NCBI GenBank assembly: GCA_965261105.1
Contig: CBDHCM010000006.1
Span: 3,534,001 to 3,598,000 of the forward strand
Direction: 5' to 3'
Length of the DNA stretch: 64,000 nucleotides
Origin: Aldehydirespirator sp965261105
GTDB lineage: Bacteria; Actinomycetota; Acidimicrobiia; Acidimicrobiales; Aldehydirespiratoraceae
Of this stretch, positions 52,936 through 61,554 are shown in pieces. Both the position numbers and the translations under genes were made by a program. Position 1 is the first letter of the stretch. Each line of letters opens with the position of its first letter. The notes beneath the pieces are model-generated. The model saw only the letters and a list, made by a program, of their open reading frames with translations. It was not told the DNA's origin and searched no databases.

Positions 52936-55331
52936 GACGCACCTCCTTGGGCATCGGCGATGGCTCTCCAAACTGTCTGGGGCGATGCGGGCATGGGCAT
53001 ATCGGAGATGCCCAGATCGCGCAGCGCGTCCACCACGGCGTTGATCACCGCGGGCGCGGCCGCGATGGTCCCGGCCTCGCCAACGCCCTTCACCCCCATC
53101 GGGTTGGTGGGGCTCGGCGAGCAGTGGCTGTCGAGCCGGAAGCGGGGCGCCTCCGCGGCCGAGGGCACCAGGTAGTCGCCCAGGTTGGCCGATACCAGCT
53201 GGCCGTCTGAGTTGTAGACGGCGTCCTCGTACAGCGCCTGGGCGGCGCCCTGCAGGATGCCCCCGTGCACCTGGCCCTCCACGATGAGCGGGTTGATCTG
53301 CACGCCGCAGTCGTCCACGGCCACATAGTCCACCAAGTCCACGTTGCCGGTGTCGGTGTCGACCTCCACCACGGCGATGTGGGTGCCGTTGGGGAACGTG
53401 AAGTTGGGCGGGTCGTAGGTGACGTGGGCCTCCAGATTGGGCTCCATCCCGTCGGGCAGGTCGTGGGCGGTGAACGCCGCGAAGGCGATTCCTGCCAGCG
53501 GCACCTCGGCCTCGGGCGTGCCCCTCACTCGGAAGGTGCCGCCGGAGAACTCGAGATCCTCCTCACTGGCCTCCAGCTGGTGCGCCGCGATGGCCCGGGC
53601 CTTGTCGATCACCTTCTCGGTGGCCATGTAGACCGCGGTGCCGCCGACCGCCAGCGACCGGGATCCGTAGGTGTCCAAGCCGGTGGGGCTGACCGCGGTG
53701 TCGGAGTGCAGGACCTCCACGTCGTCGGGATCGACGCCGAGCTGGTCGGCCACGATCATCGACCAGCAGGTCTCATGGCCCTGCCCGTGGGGCGTGGAGC
53801 CGGTCACCACCTGCACCTTGCAGGTGGGCGAGATCCGCACCGTGGCCGCCTCCCATCCGCCCGCGCCGTAGGCGAGCGATGCCAGCACCCGGCTGGGGGC
53901 CAGGCCGCACATCTCCACGTAGCTGGACAAGCCGACGCCGATCCGCTTCGACGAGCCCCCGGCCCGCCGCTGGGCCTGCTCGGCCCGGCGCTCATCCAGC
54001 CCGGCCAGCGCGACCGCCTTGTCGAGCACGGCCTGGTAGTCGCCGCTGTCAAAGATGAGGCCGGCGGCCGACGCGTACGGGAAGGCGTCGGCACCGATGA
54101 AGTTGCGGGCCCTGATCTCCTCGGGCGACACTCCCATGGCCGCAGCCAGGGAGTCCATGGCCCGCTCGATGGCGTAGGTGGCCTCGGGACGGCCCGCGCC
54201 CCGGTAGGCGTCGGTCGGGGTCCGGTTTGTGAACACCGACGTGCACTCGAACATGTAATTGGGGATGTCGTAGCAGCCGTGGTACAGGAACCCGCCCAGC
54301 AGCGGCACGCCGGGCGTGACCAGCTGAAGGTAGGCACCCATGTCGGCCAGCAGCTTCACCCGCACCGCCTGCACCTTGCCGTCGGCATCGGCGGCCAGCT
54401 CGATGTGCTGCACCTGACCCCTGCCCTGGATGGTGGAGGTGGCACCTTCGGTGCGGCCCTCGGTCCAGCGCACGGGCACGCCCCGCTGCATCGCCAGGGC
54501 GCTGCACAGGATCTCCTCGGCGTAGACGTTGAGCTTGCATCCGAAGCCGCCGCCCACCGACGGCGCAACTACCCGCAGCTTGTTCTCGCCGATGCCGAGG
54601 ACCACCGCGGTCATCACCTTGAGAATGTGCGGGATCTGGGTGGCTGAGTACAACGTGAGCTCTCCGCCGGCCGGCGACGGCACCGCCGCGCAGCCCCGGG
54701 GCTCCATCGGCGCGGGGATGAGCCGCTGCTGCACGTAGCGCTCGCTGACGACGTGCGCCGCCTCCGCGAAGGCAGCGTCCACCGCGGCGGCGTTGTCGCC
54801 CCAGAGCCCCCACGTGTAGCACTCGTTGGTGCCCAGGTCGGGATGAGCGAGGGGTGCGCCCTCGGCCACGGCGTCCTCTATCTCGACCACCGCGGGCAGC
54901 GGCTCGTAGTCCACGATCACCGCAGCAGCGCCGTCGGCCGCGGCGTAGCGGGAGTCGGCCAGGACCACCGCCACCGCGTCGCCCACGTACTTGGCCGTGC
55001 CGCGGGCCACGGGCAGGTGCGGCGGGTTCTTCATGTCGGGCGTGACGGGCCAGGCGCACGGCAGGGCGCCTTCGCCCCAGAGCGGGGCGAGGTCCTCGCC
55101 GGTGAGCACCTCGTTCACGCCGTCGATCTCGAGCGCAGCCGAGCCGTCGATGCCGGCGATGTTGGCGTGGGCCTCGGTGGAGCGGACCACGCCCACCCAG
55201 ACCGCGCCGGGAAGGGCGAGGTCGTCGATGAACTTGGCCTCGCCGGTGAGCAGGGCCGGATCCTCCTTGCGCAGCCGGCGGGAGCCGACGTGGGCAGCCG
55301 GAGCGTCTTCGGTGATGGTCATGTCAGTCAC
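52932..55331 (-). CDS. coxL: Molybdenum hydroxylase large subunit (form II CoxL-like)
   Basis: A 799-residue catalytic subunit binding the molybdopterin cytosine dinucleotide cofactor. The active-site loop reads DAYRGAGRPEA, the form II signature (form I CO dehydrogenase has AYxCSFR). The catalytic Glu is in GVGEAGTI and VGGGFGCK is present. Form II enzymes are often not CO dehydrogenases, so the substrate is unknown. The gene overlaps its neighbours on both sides. Confidence 0.92.
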   Translation of the reverse strand: MTDMTITEDAPAAHVGSRRLRKEDPALLTGEAKFIDDLALPGAVWVGVVRSTEAHANIAGIDGSAALEIDGVNEVLTGEDLAPLWGEGALPCAWPVTPDMKNPPHLPVARGTAKYVGDAVAVVLADSRYAAADGAAAVIVDYEPLPAVVEIEDAVAEGAPLAHPDLGTNECYTWGLWGDNAAAVDAAFAEAAHVVSERYVQQRLIPAPMEPRGCAAVPSPAGGELTLYSATQIPHILKVMTAVVLGIGENKLRVVAPSVGGGFGCKLNVYAEEILCSALAMQRGVPVRWTEGRTEGATSTIQGRGQVQHIELAADADGKVQAVRVKLLADMGAYLQLVTPGVPLLGGFLYHGCYDIPNYMFECTSVFTNRTPTDAYRGAGRPEATYAIERAMDSLAAAMGVSPEEIRARNFIGADAFPYASAAGLIFDSGDYQAVLDKAVALAGLDERRAEQAQRRAGGSSKRIGVGLSSYVEMCGLAPSRVLASLAYGAGGWEAATVRISPTCKVQVVTGSTPHGQGHETCWSMIVADQLGVDPDDVEVLHSDTAVSPTGLDTYGSRSLAVGGTAVYMATEKVIDKARAIAAHQLEASEEDLEFSGGTFRVRGTPEAEVPLAGIAFAAFTAHDLPDGMEPNLEAHVTYDPPNFTFPNGTHIAVVEVDTDTGNVDLVDYVAVDDCGVQINPLIVEGQVHGGILQGAAQALYEDAVYNSDGQLVSANLGDYLVPSAAEAPRFRLDSHCSPSPTNPMGVKGVGEAGTIAAAPAVINAVVDALRDLGISDMPMPASPQTVWRAIADAQGGAS

Positions 55332-55794
55332 CTCTCGAGCCTGCCGCGGCGAGCACGGCGTCGACGATGTTCTGGTAGCCGGTGCAGCGGCAGAGGTTGC
55401 CCTCCAGGCCGTGGCGCACGCCGTTCTCGTCGAGGCCGGGATACTCCTCGACCAGCGAGATGGAGGCCATCACCATGCCCGGGGTGCAGTACCCGCACTG
55501 CAGGGCGTGGTGTTCGTGGAACGCCTGCTGCATGGGGTGCAGCGTCCCGTCGGCGCCGGCGACACCCTCGATGGTGGTGATGTCGGCGCCGTCGGCCTGC
55601 ACCGCGAACATGGTGCAGGATTTGGCGGATTGGCCGTCCACCAGCACCGTGCACGCACCGCAGCTGCTGGAGTCGCAGCCGACGTTCGTGCCCGTGAGCC
55701 CTAGGTCGTCGCGCAGCGCGTGCACCAGCAGGGTGCGAGGCTCCACTTCGAGGCTCCGTTCGGTGCCGTTGACGGTCAGGGTGACTGCTGTCAT
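55324..55794 (-). CDS. coxS: Molybdenum hydroxylase Fe-S subunit (CoxS-like)
   Basis: A 156-residue subunit with two [2Fe-2S] clusters. Cys40, Cys45, Cys48 and Cys60 form the plant-ferredoxin-like site, and CGYC...CRC the C-terminal site. It transfers electrons from CoxL to CoxM. The gene overlaps coxL by 8 bp and the nucleotidyltransferase by four. Confidence 0.93.
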   Translation of the reverse strand: MTAVTLTVNGTERSLEVEPRTLLVHALRDDLGLTGTNVGCDSSSCGACTVLVDGQSAKSCTMFAVQADGADITTIEGVAGADGTLHPMQQAFHEHHALQCGYCTPGMVMASISLVEEYPGLDENGVRHGLEGNLCRCTGYQNIVDAVLAAAGSRGD

Positions 55795-56756
55795 GCGCTT
55801 CTCCCTGGGTTGACCGGTTGGGGGTGGACATCCTGTCGCGGATTTGAGCCGCTGTCGAGTGTAATCGGGGTGATTTCTTGGCCGCCCGGCTGGGCGGCAC
55901 CCCCCGGGTCGATGTCGGCCCGCCCGGCTAGTGCGGTACGAGCCGCCACCAGGTCATCGGGGTTGGTGACCCCGATCCACGGCTCGGTGGTGGACACCAC
56001 CCGGACGGAGAGCGCTCGCTCGGCCATTCGCTCAGCGACGATCGTCGGCAGCAGACACTCGGAATCGGCGTCGTCGCGGTGGTCTGCCAGGAAGCGCTCG
56101 AAGCTGTCGCTGATCCAGTTCAGCGCCGCCCTCGGGAATGCCCACAGGTTGGTGGAGACGATGGTGTCGTCGCTGAGTTCCGCCGCGGGTTCAGCGGCCG
56201 CGATCGTTCCATCGGCGCGTCGGTCCACTCCGTGGTGCTCGACGATGCCGACGAGGCGGCCGTCGGACACCTGGCACACGCCGCGGCTGACCGTGCCCGT
56301 CGCGGAGAGCGTGCGCCCGAGGCCGTAGCCGCACAAGCAGGCCTCGCCGTCGTCGAGCTCAGCCGCGGTAGAGGCGAGAGTGCGCAGCGCCGCCGGGCCG
56401 TAGTAGTCATCGGCGTTGCACACCACGAACGGCCCGAGCACCTCGCCCTCGGCCACCAGCACCGCATGTGCGGTGCCCCACGGCTTGGCCCGGGGCGGGC
56501 CGTGCTCGTCCTGGCGGACGTAGGCGAACTGCATGCCGGCGCTCTGCAGGGCGCGGTGGCGGGAGTCGACATGGGCGCGCAGGGCGGTCTCGATCCCGGA
56601 GCGCACCACCAGCACCACCTTCGAGGCGCCCGCCCGGACCGCCGCGACGATGGCGTAGTCGAGGAAGGCCTCGCCGTTCGGTCCCACCTCGACGAGCTGC
56701 TTGTCGCCGCCGAAACGGCGACCGATGCCCGCGGCCATCACCACCAGGGTGAACAC
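55791..56756 (-). CDS. Nucleotidyltransferase (sugar-nucleotide type)
   Basis: A 321-residue NTP-transferase. The nucleotide loop reads MAAGIGRRFGGDKQL at residues 7-21, with VVCNADDYYGP as metal site. Sequence style fits sugar-phosphate nucleotidyltransferases. Its stop overlaps the coxS start, which makes a cofactor role (molybdopterin cytidylyltransferase) tempting, but MocA proteins are about 200 residues and differ in pattern. The C-terminal ~60 residues look unstructured. Confidence 0.75.
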   Translation of the reverse strand: MFTLVVMAAGIGRRFGGDKQLVEVGPNGEAFLDYAIVAAVRAGASKVVLVVRSGIETALRAHVDSRHRALQSAGMQFAYVRQDEHGPPRAKPWGTAHAVLVAEGEVLGPFVVCNADDYYGPAALRTLASTAAELDDGEACLCGYGLGRTLSATGTVSRGVCQVSDGRLVGIVEHHGVDRRADGTIAAAEPAAELSDDTIVSTNLWAFPRAALNWISDSFERFLADHRDDADSECLLPTIVAERMAERALSVRVVSTTEPWIGVTNPDDLVAARTALAGRADIDPGGAAQPGGQEITPITLDSGSNPRQDVHPQPVNPGRSA

Positions 56757-56758
56757 GC

Positions 56759-56842
56759 CCGCTCAGCGCTCCAGCATGGCGGGCTTGGTGTAGCGGTCGG
56801 CGCGCCGGAAGGCGGCCGGGGCCACCGCTCAGCGCTCCAGCA
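56759..56842. repeat. 18-bp direct repeat (period 66) of the histidine phosphatase 3' end
   Basis: CCGCTCAGCGCTCCAGCA occurs at 56825-56842, over the phosphatase stop, and at 56759-56776. The period is 22 codons, and the frame between the copies stays open (FRRADRYTKPAMLER), so readthrough would end in the same LER-stop. Confidence 0.85.
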
Positions 56843-57440
56843 GGTGGCGCACGTGGTGGGTCTCGTTCACGGAGCGCACCGTGCGCACGCCGGTGCCCGA
56901 CGCCGCCACCCGGGTGATCCCGCAGTAATCGACCAGCAGCGACAGCGGGTCGTGGATGCCGAGCAGGATCTGCAGGTACACCCCGGTGACCATGCCGTGG
57001 CAGAACACGGCCACCCTGCGGGACCGGTTGGTGCGGATCACATGCTCGAAGCCTTGCTCGACGCGGTCCCGGAACTCGTCGTATCCGTGCGAGAAGATGA
57101 TGTCGCTGAGGTCGGCGTCGGGATCGTAGTAGTGGGCCGTGGCCGGGTCGTCCCGGCTGTGCTCCTCCGCGGGCACATAGATCCGGGACCGGTGGTCGGA
57201 CTCGCGCAGGTCGTCAAGCGTCTCGATGCCGAGCTCAAGCCGCTCCGCCAGGGGCTCGGCGGTCCGTACGGCTCGCTTCATCGACGACGACACGATGTGG
57301 TCGATGCCCTCGTCGCCGAGGAAGTCGGCGGTGGCCTGAGCCTGTAGCCGGCCAATGTCGGCGAGGTCGGGATCGGCGGAGCCGCCCTCGGGGGCCTCGT
57401 GGCGCACGGGACGGGCGTGGCGTATCACGATCAGCTCCAC
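56829..57440 (-). CDS. Histidine phosphatase family protein
   Basis: A 203-residue phosphoglycerate-mutase-fold phosphatase. The catalytic block IVIRHARPVRHE is at residues 4-15, with SSSMKRAVRTAEP, the acid Glu region and FCHGMVTGVYLQI. The substrate is unknown. It follows menC by 58 bp on the same strand and may be cotranscribed with the menaquinone genes without an obvious role there. Confidence 0.88.
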   Translation of the reverse strand: MELIVIRHARPVRHEAPEGGSADPDLADIGRLQAQATADFLGDEGIDHIVSSSMKRAVRTAEPLAERLELGIETLDDLRESDHRSRIYVPAEEHSRDDPATAHYYDPDADLSDIIFSHGYDEFRDRVEQGFEHVIRTNRSRRVAVFCHGMVTGVYLQILLGIHDPLSLLVDYCGITRVAASGTGVRTVRSVNETHHVRHLLER

Positions 57441-57498
57441 GACGCCGGAGGCTACCGGGGACCCTCGCCCGTCTAGGCGTTTGCTCCCCCAGGTCCGC

Positions 57499-58665
57499 CT
57501 ACGGTGCGCTGATCGGGCTCACGTCTGTCTCGGGGGCGATTCCCAGGCCCTTGGCCGCGGGTACCGCCATGGCGCCCGCGACCACCGGTGGGGCTTCGCC
57601 CACATCGACGGCCAGGAACCCGGCGGTGGCCAGGCCGTGGGCCCGGCGGCGCGGGGCAGCGGCGTCTACGGCGGCTGCGACGTGCAGGGCGTGGGTCAGA
57701 CCCACAGCCGAGTCGAGGAAGGACGTCACAACAACGGAGGCTCCAGCCTCGTGTGCTCGGGCCGCGATGGAAAGGGCCACATCGGGGCCACCGAGGGCCT
57801 GGGGCTTGATGATGAGGGTGCTGATGCCGAGGCCCAGGGCCCGCACGGCGTCGGCCTCGCTGCGGATCGACTCGTCGGCGGCCACCAGGATGGGGCTGCG
57901 GCGGCCCACCGCCGCTATCGCCTCGACCCCGGCGACCGGTTCCTCGCAGTAGGCGACGCCGCAGTCGTGCACTCGACTGAGCACATCGAGGGCGGCTGCT
58001 GGACCCCAGGCACCGTTGGCGTCGAGCCGCAGCTCGCCCTCGGGCCCCAGGCCGGCCCGCGCGGCCCGAACCCGCTCGACGTCTACGGCCGGGGCGGCCG
58101 AGCCGACTTTGAGCTTGACCGCCCGAAAGCCGGCATTGGCCGCGTCCCGCACGGCCTGCTCAACCTCGGATGGTTCGGGCGCGGCGACCAGCGCATTGAC
58201 CGCGATTGCATCGGATGGCGACAAGGCCACCGAGCCTTGCGGGCACGGCTCCGGCTCGGCTGTCAGCGCGTTGACCGCTAGCGGCGACGCCGGTGCATCG
58301 GTCGAGCCCGCGGCGAGGTATGCGGCAAGCGTGGAGCCGGCTCGTCGGGCCTGAAGGTCGGCCCACGCGCCGGCGAGTCCGGCCCGGGCGTGGGGAGCAT
58401 GGTCCAGGGAGCCGACAAGGACATCGACGGCGTCCTCGCCGCCGGAGTCGATTGCCGCGATGGCGGGGCGCAGCGCCGCCTCCGTGTCGAGCAGGCTGGT
58501 TCGCGACCATCCCGGCAGCGGGCTGGCCTCGCCCCAGCCGATGATTCCGTCCGCCTCCAACGACACTAGGAACCCGGCCCGGAACCGGATCGAGACCCCG
58601 CCGGTGACGAGCGGGGATCGCAGCGCCAGCCGGAACGGATGCAGCTTGGCGAGCAGCCCTGTCAC
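57499..58665 (-). CDS. menC: o-Succinylbenzoate synthase
   Basis: A 388-residue enolase-superfamily enzyme of menaquinone synthesis. The catalytic Lys lies in RAVKLKVG, metal ligands in LDANGAW, CEEPVAG and AADES, and the second Lys in LIIKPQALGG. An internal 25-residue duplication is visible (PLAVNALTAEPEP and AIAVNALVAAPEP), encoded by a 75-bp-period repeat around 58191-58280. ATG 58665 overlaps the menH stop. Confidence 0.88.
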   Translation of the reverse strand: MTGLLAKLHPFRLALRSPLVTGGVSIRFRAGFLVSLEADGIIGWGEASPLPGWSRTSLLDTEAALRPAIAAIDSGGEDAVDVLVGSLDHAPHARAGLAGAWADLQARRAGSTLAAYLAAGSTDAPASPLAVNALTAEPEPCPQGSVALSPSDAIAVNALVAAPEPSEVEQAVRDAANAGFRAVKLKVGSAAPAVDVERVRAARAGLGPEGELRLDANGAWGPAAALDVLSRVHDCGVAYCEEPVAGVEAIAAVGRRSPILVAADESIRSEADAVRALGLGISTLIIKPQALGGPDVALSIAARAHEAGASVVVTSFLDSAVGLTHALHVAAAVDAAAPRRRAHGLATAGFLAVDVGEAPPVVAGAMAVPAAKGLGIAPETDVSPISAP

Positions 58666-59597
58666 TTGCGGTTCACCTCGGTGGCCAGTTCTGCTTCTGC
58701 TCCAACAATGAAGCTCGCTATCGCCGACCCGGTGGCCTCAGGTTGCTCGATGTGGGCAGCGTGCCCGGCGCCGTCAATACGGGCGATGCTGGCCCTCGGC
58801 AGCGCCACCGCCAGCTGCTCTGCGATGGCGCAGAACTTCGAATCGCGCGCCCCGACCACCAGCAGCGTCGCTACATCGCAGCCCGCCAGCCGCCCATGCA
58901 GCGCGGTCATCGCCCCCGTGCCCGCCGCCAGCAGGCTGCGGGCCAGTCCCGCTGGGTCTGACGCAAGTCGTTGGTTTCGTGCCGCCCGCAGGTGCTCCTC
59001 GCCCAGCTCAGCCTGTCCCGCGAACAGCGGGTCGGCCATCCACTCCTCCACGAAGGCCTCGAAGTCGGCTTCCAAGCGCTGGGCTCGGGCCTCGTCAGCC
59101 TCGACCCGCCGGCGGCGCTCGGCCCGATCCGCGATGCCGGCGGAGGCACCGATCAGGGTGAGCGACCGGAGGCGACGCGGCCGCGCGCACCCCAGCGTGA
59201 GTGCCGCTCGGCCGCCCATGGAATAGCCGACGAGGTGGAAGGTCTCGCAGTCGAGAGCGTCGGCGAGGGCGGCGACCTGGTCGGCCATGGCCTCCACCCG
59301 GTAGAGCTCGAGATCGTCGGGCGAGTCGGAGTCTCCGTGCCCCACGAGGTCGGGGGCGATCACCCTCAGCGCCGGACCGTGAGACCCGGCTGCGGCGAGG
59401 CGCCGGGTGAGCGGGGCCATGGCCGCCCCCGATCCGGTGAACCCGTGCAGCACGAAGATCGGCATACCGTCGACCGGGCCGTCCGTTTGCACGGCCAGCT
59501 CCATGCTCCCGGCCCCGGCCCCGGCCCCGGCTGGCAGTTTCGTCGCGTTTTCTTGCTCTATTGACAAGAAAACGCGATGAGACCTCTCCGACCTCAT
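58662..59597 (-). CDS. menH: SHCHC synthase-like alpha/beta hydrolase
   Basis: An alpha/beta hydrolase acting after MenD. FVLHGFTGSGAAM forms the oxyanion loop, nucleophile Ser is in VGYSMGGRAAL, Asp in VGARDSKF and His in GAGHAAHIEQP. ATG 59597 overlaps the menD stop (ATGA) and gives 311 residues. ATG 59504 would skip the hairpin at 59543-59577 and a Gly/Ala run and give a typical 280 residues. Both are possible. Confidence 0.85.
   Translation of the reverse strand: MRSERSHRVFLSIEQENATKLPAGAGAGAGSMELAVQTDGPVDGMPIFVLHGFTGSGAAMAPLTRRLAAAGSHGPALRVIAPDLVGHGDSDSPDDLELYRVEAMADQVAALADALDCETFHLVGYSMGGRAALTLGCARPRRLRSLTLIGASAGIADRAERRRRVEADEARAQRLEADFEAFVEEWMADPLFAGQAELGEEHLRAARNQRLASDPAGLARSLLAAGTGAMTALHGRLAGCDVATLLVVGARDSKFCAIAEQLAVALPRASIARIDGAGHAAHIEQPEATGSAIASFIVGAEAELATEVNRK
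59543..59577. promoter_or_regulatory. 13-bp-stem A+T-rich hairpin at the menD-menH junction
   Basis: TCGCGTTTTCTTG (59543-59555) and CAAGAAAACGCGA (59565-59577) are perfect inverted arms with a 9-nt loop, 17 bp after the menD stop. Its base composition stands out from the G+C-rich neighbours. If menH starts at 59504, this is an untranslated regulatory or terminator hairpin. Confidence 0.6.
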
Positions 59598-61474
59598 GGT
59601 TGCCGGCCACGGGCCAGCACCTGGTGGGCGGCCCGCCGGGCTGCCGCGGTCAGGGACCTGCGCTGGGCCACATCGCCGTCCCTGGACACATCGACCACCA
59701 AGAGGTCGACGCCCGGAGTGCGGGCCGCAGCCGTGGCGCTCACCGCGTCGGCCAGCTCGACGGCGGTTGCCACCCGTCGGGCCCGGATCCCGCCGAACCC
59801 GTCGAGTCCGCACAGGTCGACGCCGTGGGGGGTGCGGAACAGTCGCTCGAAGTCCCCGGCCGGCACCCGGTCGGCTATGGGCAGCAGCGAGAAGATCTCA
59901 CCCCCGTCGTTGTCCACGCACACCGCAATCAGGTGCAGTCCGAGGCGGGCCGCGGCGGCGAGCCCGCTCAGATCGTGGAGCAGGGCGAGGTCGCCGGTGT
60001 AGAGGGCCACGGTCCTGGACGGGTCAGCCGCGGCGATGCCCAATGCGGTGGACGCGGAGCCGTCGATGCCGGCCGCACCCCGGTTGGCGCAGCAGACGAG
60101 CGATCCGGTGTCGAACACGAAGGCGTCGAGATCCCTCACGGGCATCGAGTTCGTGGCGACCAGCACGGCATCATCGGGCAGGGCACCAACGAGCACACGA
60201 GCGGCTCGAGCTGACAGCAGCGAACCGTCATCGACGGCGGCGTCGATGGCGCCCCGAGCGGCCGCGTCGAGCATCGCCCAGGCATCGAGCCATCCGCCGG
60301 CAGCGTTGCGGCCGGGCGGGGCAGGCGCGGCGGTGATCGAACTCAGCGCGTCCACGGCCGCCGGCACATGACCGGTGAGCCGGAACACGGCTTGCTCCCA
60401 GCGGTCCTCGGGGTCGATGAGCACGACATGGCGAGGACGGGTGCGCTCCAGCCAGAGCCGGACCGGCTTGGAGGTCACCGTCCGGCCCACGAGAACGGCT
60501 GCATCGGGCCGCATCTCGTCTCCGAGAGCCTCGTCCGCGAGCAGGTGGTCGGCGGTTGCGACCACGCACGCCGGCCGTTCCTCGCCGATGCCGTTGTGGG
60601 AGCGGCCCCGGACGTGGGCGATGGGCTCGCCGATGACGGGCCAGCCGGCCCAGGCCGCGAAGCGCCCGGCGGACTCGGCCCAGAGCAGCTCTCGGTGCAG
60701 TCCCCCGCCCGGCCACGGCCCGACGACCACCACCCCGCGCTCGTGCGCAGCGACGATGTTGGCCAGCTCGACCAGCTTCGCTGGTTCCGCCGACTGCGGA
60801 CCCGGCCGCGTCGACTGCCCGGCGCCGTCGTCGCGCTCCGGTGCTTCCTGTCCCGGCTGCTCGCCCGCGTCGCCGCCGTGCACGGCCGGTTCCCGGCCCG
60901 CCATCTCGCCTGCTTCGACTCGGTTGACAGGCACCACCGCCGACGCCGGCTCCAGCGGCTCGCGCAGGGGCCAGTTGAGATGGACCGGTCCGGGGTCGGG
61001 CCCGGTGGCCACGCCCCAGGCGGTGCCCGCCCATCCGATCGCCGCGGCGGCCGTGGCCTCGTCGGGCACGGGAAGGTCGGCGCTCCAGCGGACCGCGGTG
61101 CCGTACAGGCCCACCTGGTCGATGGTCTGGGGCGAGCCCCAGCCCCTCAGCTCGGGCGGCCGGTCGGCGGTGCACACGATCATTCCGACGCCCGCGTGGG
61201 AGGCCTCCACCACCGCGGGCAGGTAGTTGGCGGCCGCAGTGCCGGAGGTGCACACGAGCACGGCCGGACGGCCCGCGGCCCGGGCCAATCCAAGGGCCAA
61301 GAAGCCCGCGGCGCGCTCGTCGAGCTGTATCCAGGTGCTCAGGCCGGGCTGAGCGTCCAGGCACAACGTCAACACGGTCGAACGCGAGCCGGGACTGATC
61401 ACGACGTCGGTCACTCCCAGCGCTACCAGCCGGGCCGCGAAGGTCGCGACGACGTCGTAGACGGACTCGGTCAC
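59594..61474 (-). CDS. menD: SEPHCHC synthase MenD
   Basis: A 626-residue thiamine-diphosphate enzyme that joins 2-oxoglutarate to isochorismate. ISPGSRSTVLTLCL, DERAAGFLALGLARAAGRPA and the C-terminal ThDP/Mg block TGDLALLHDLSGL...NDGGEIFSLL are present. A Gly/Glu/Pro-rich insert near residues 190-225 is unusual. It lies 80 bp after menF, in pathway order. Confidence 0.93.
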   Translation of the reverse strand: MTESVYDVVATFAARLVALGVTDVVISPGSRSTVLTLCLDAQPGLSTWIQLDERAAGFLALGLARAAGRPAVLVCTSGTAAANYLPAVVEASHAGVGMIVCTADRPPELRGWGSPQTIDQVGLYGTAVRWSADLPVPDEATAAAAIGWAGTAWGVATGPDPGPVHLNWPLREPLEPASAVVPVNRVEAGEMAGREPAVHGGDAGEQPGQEAPERDDGAGQSTRPGPQSAEPAKLVELANIVAAHERGVVVVGPWPGGGLHRELLWAESAGRFAAWAGWPVIGEPIAHVRGRSHNGIGEERPACVVATADHLLADEALGDEMRPDAAVLVGRTVTSKPVRLWLERTRPRHVVLIDPEDRWEQAVFRLTGHVPAAVDALSSITAAPAPPGRNAAGGWLDAWAMLDAAARGAIDAAVDDGSLLSARAARVLVGALPDDAVLVATNSMPVRDLDAFVFDTGSLVCCANRGAAGIDGSASTALGIAAADPSRTVALYTGDLALLHDLSGLAAAARLGLHLIAVCVDNDGGEIFSLLPIADRVPAGDFERLFRTPHGVDLCGLDGFGGIRARRVATAVELADAVSATAAARTPGVDLLVVDVSRDGDVAQRRSLTAAARRAAHQVLARGRQP

Positions 61475-61554
61475 GATCCGCTGACGCGGGTGGATCCGCC
61501 GACGCGGGTGTCGGCCATGCCTAGGCCGCGGGTTCTGCGCTCTGGGCCACGGGA

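Noticed and set aside
52932..55331. Aerobic CO dehydrogenase (form I)
   Set aside because: The active-site loop is AYRGAGR, not AYxCSFR, so CO oxidation should not be assigned.
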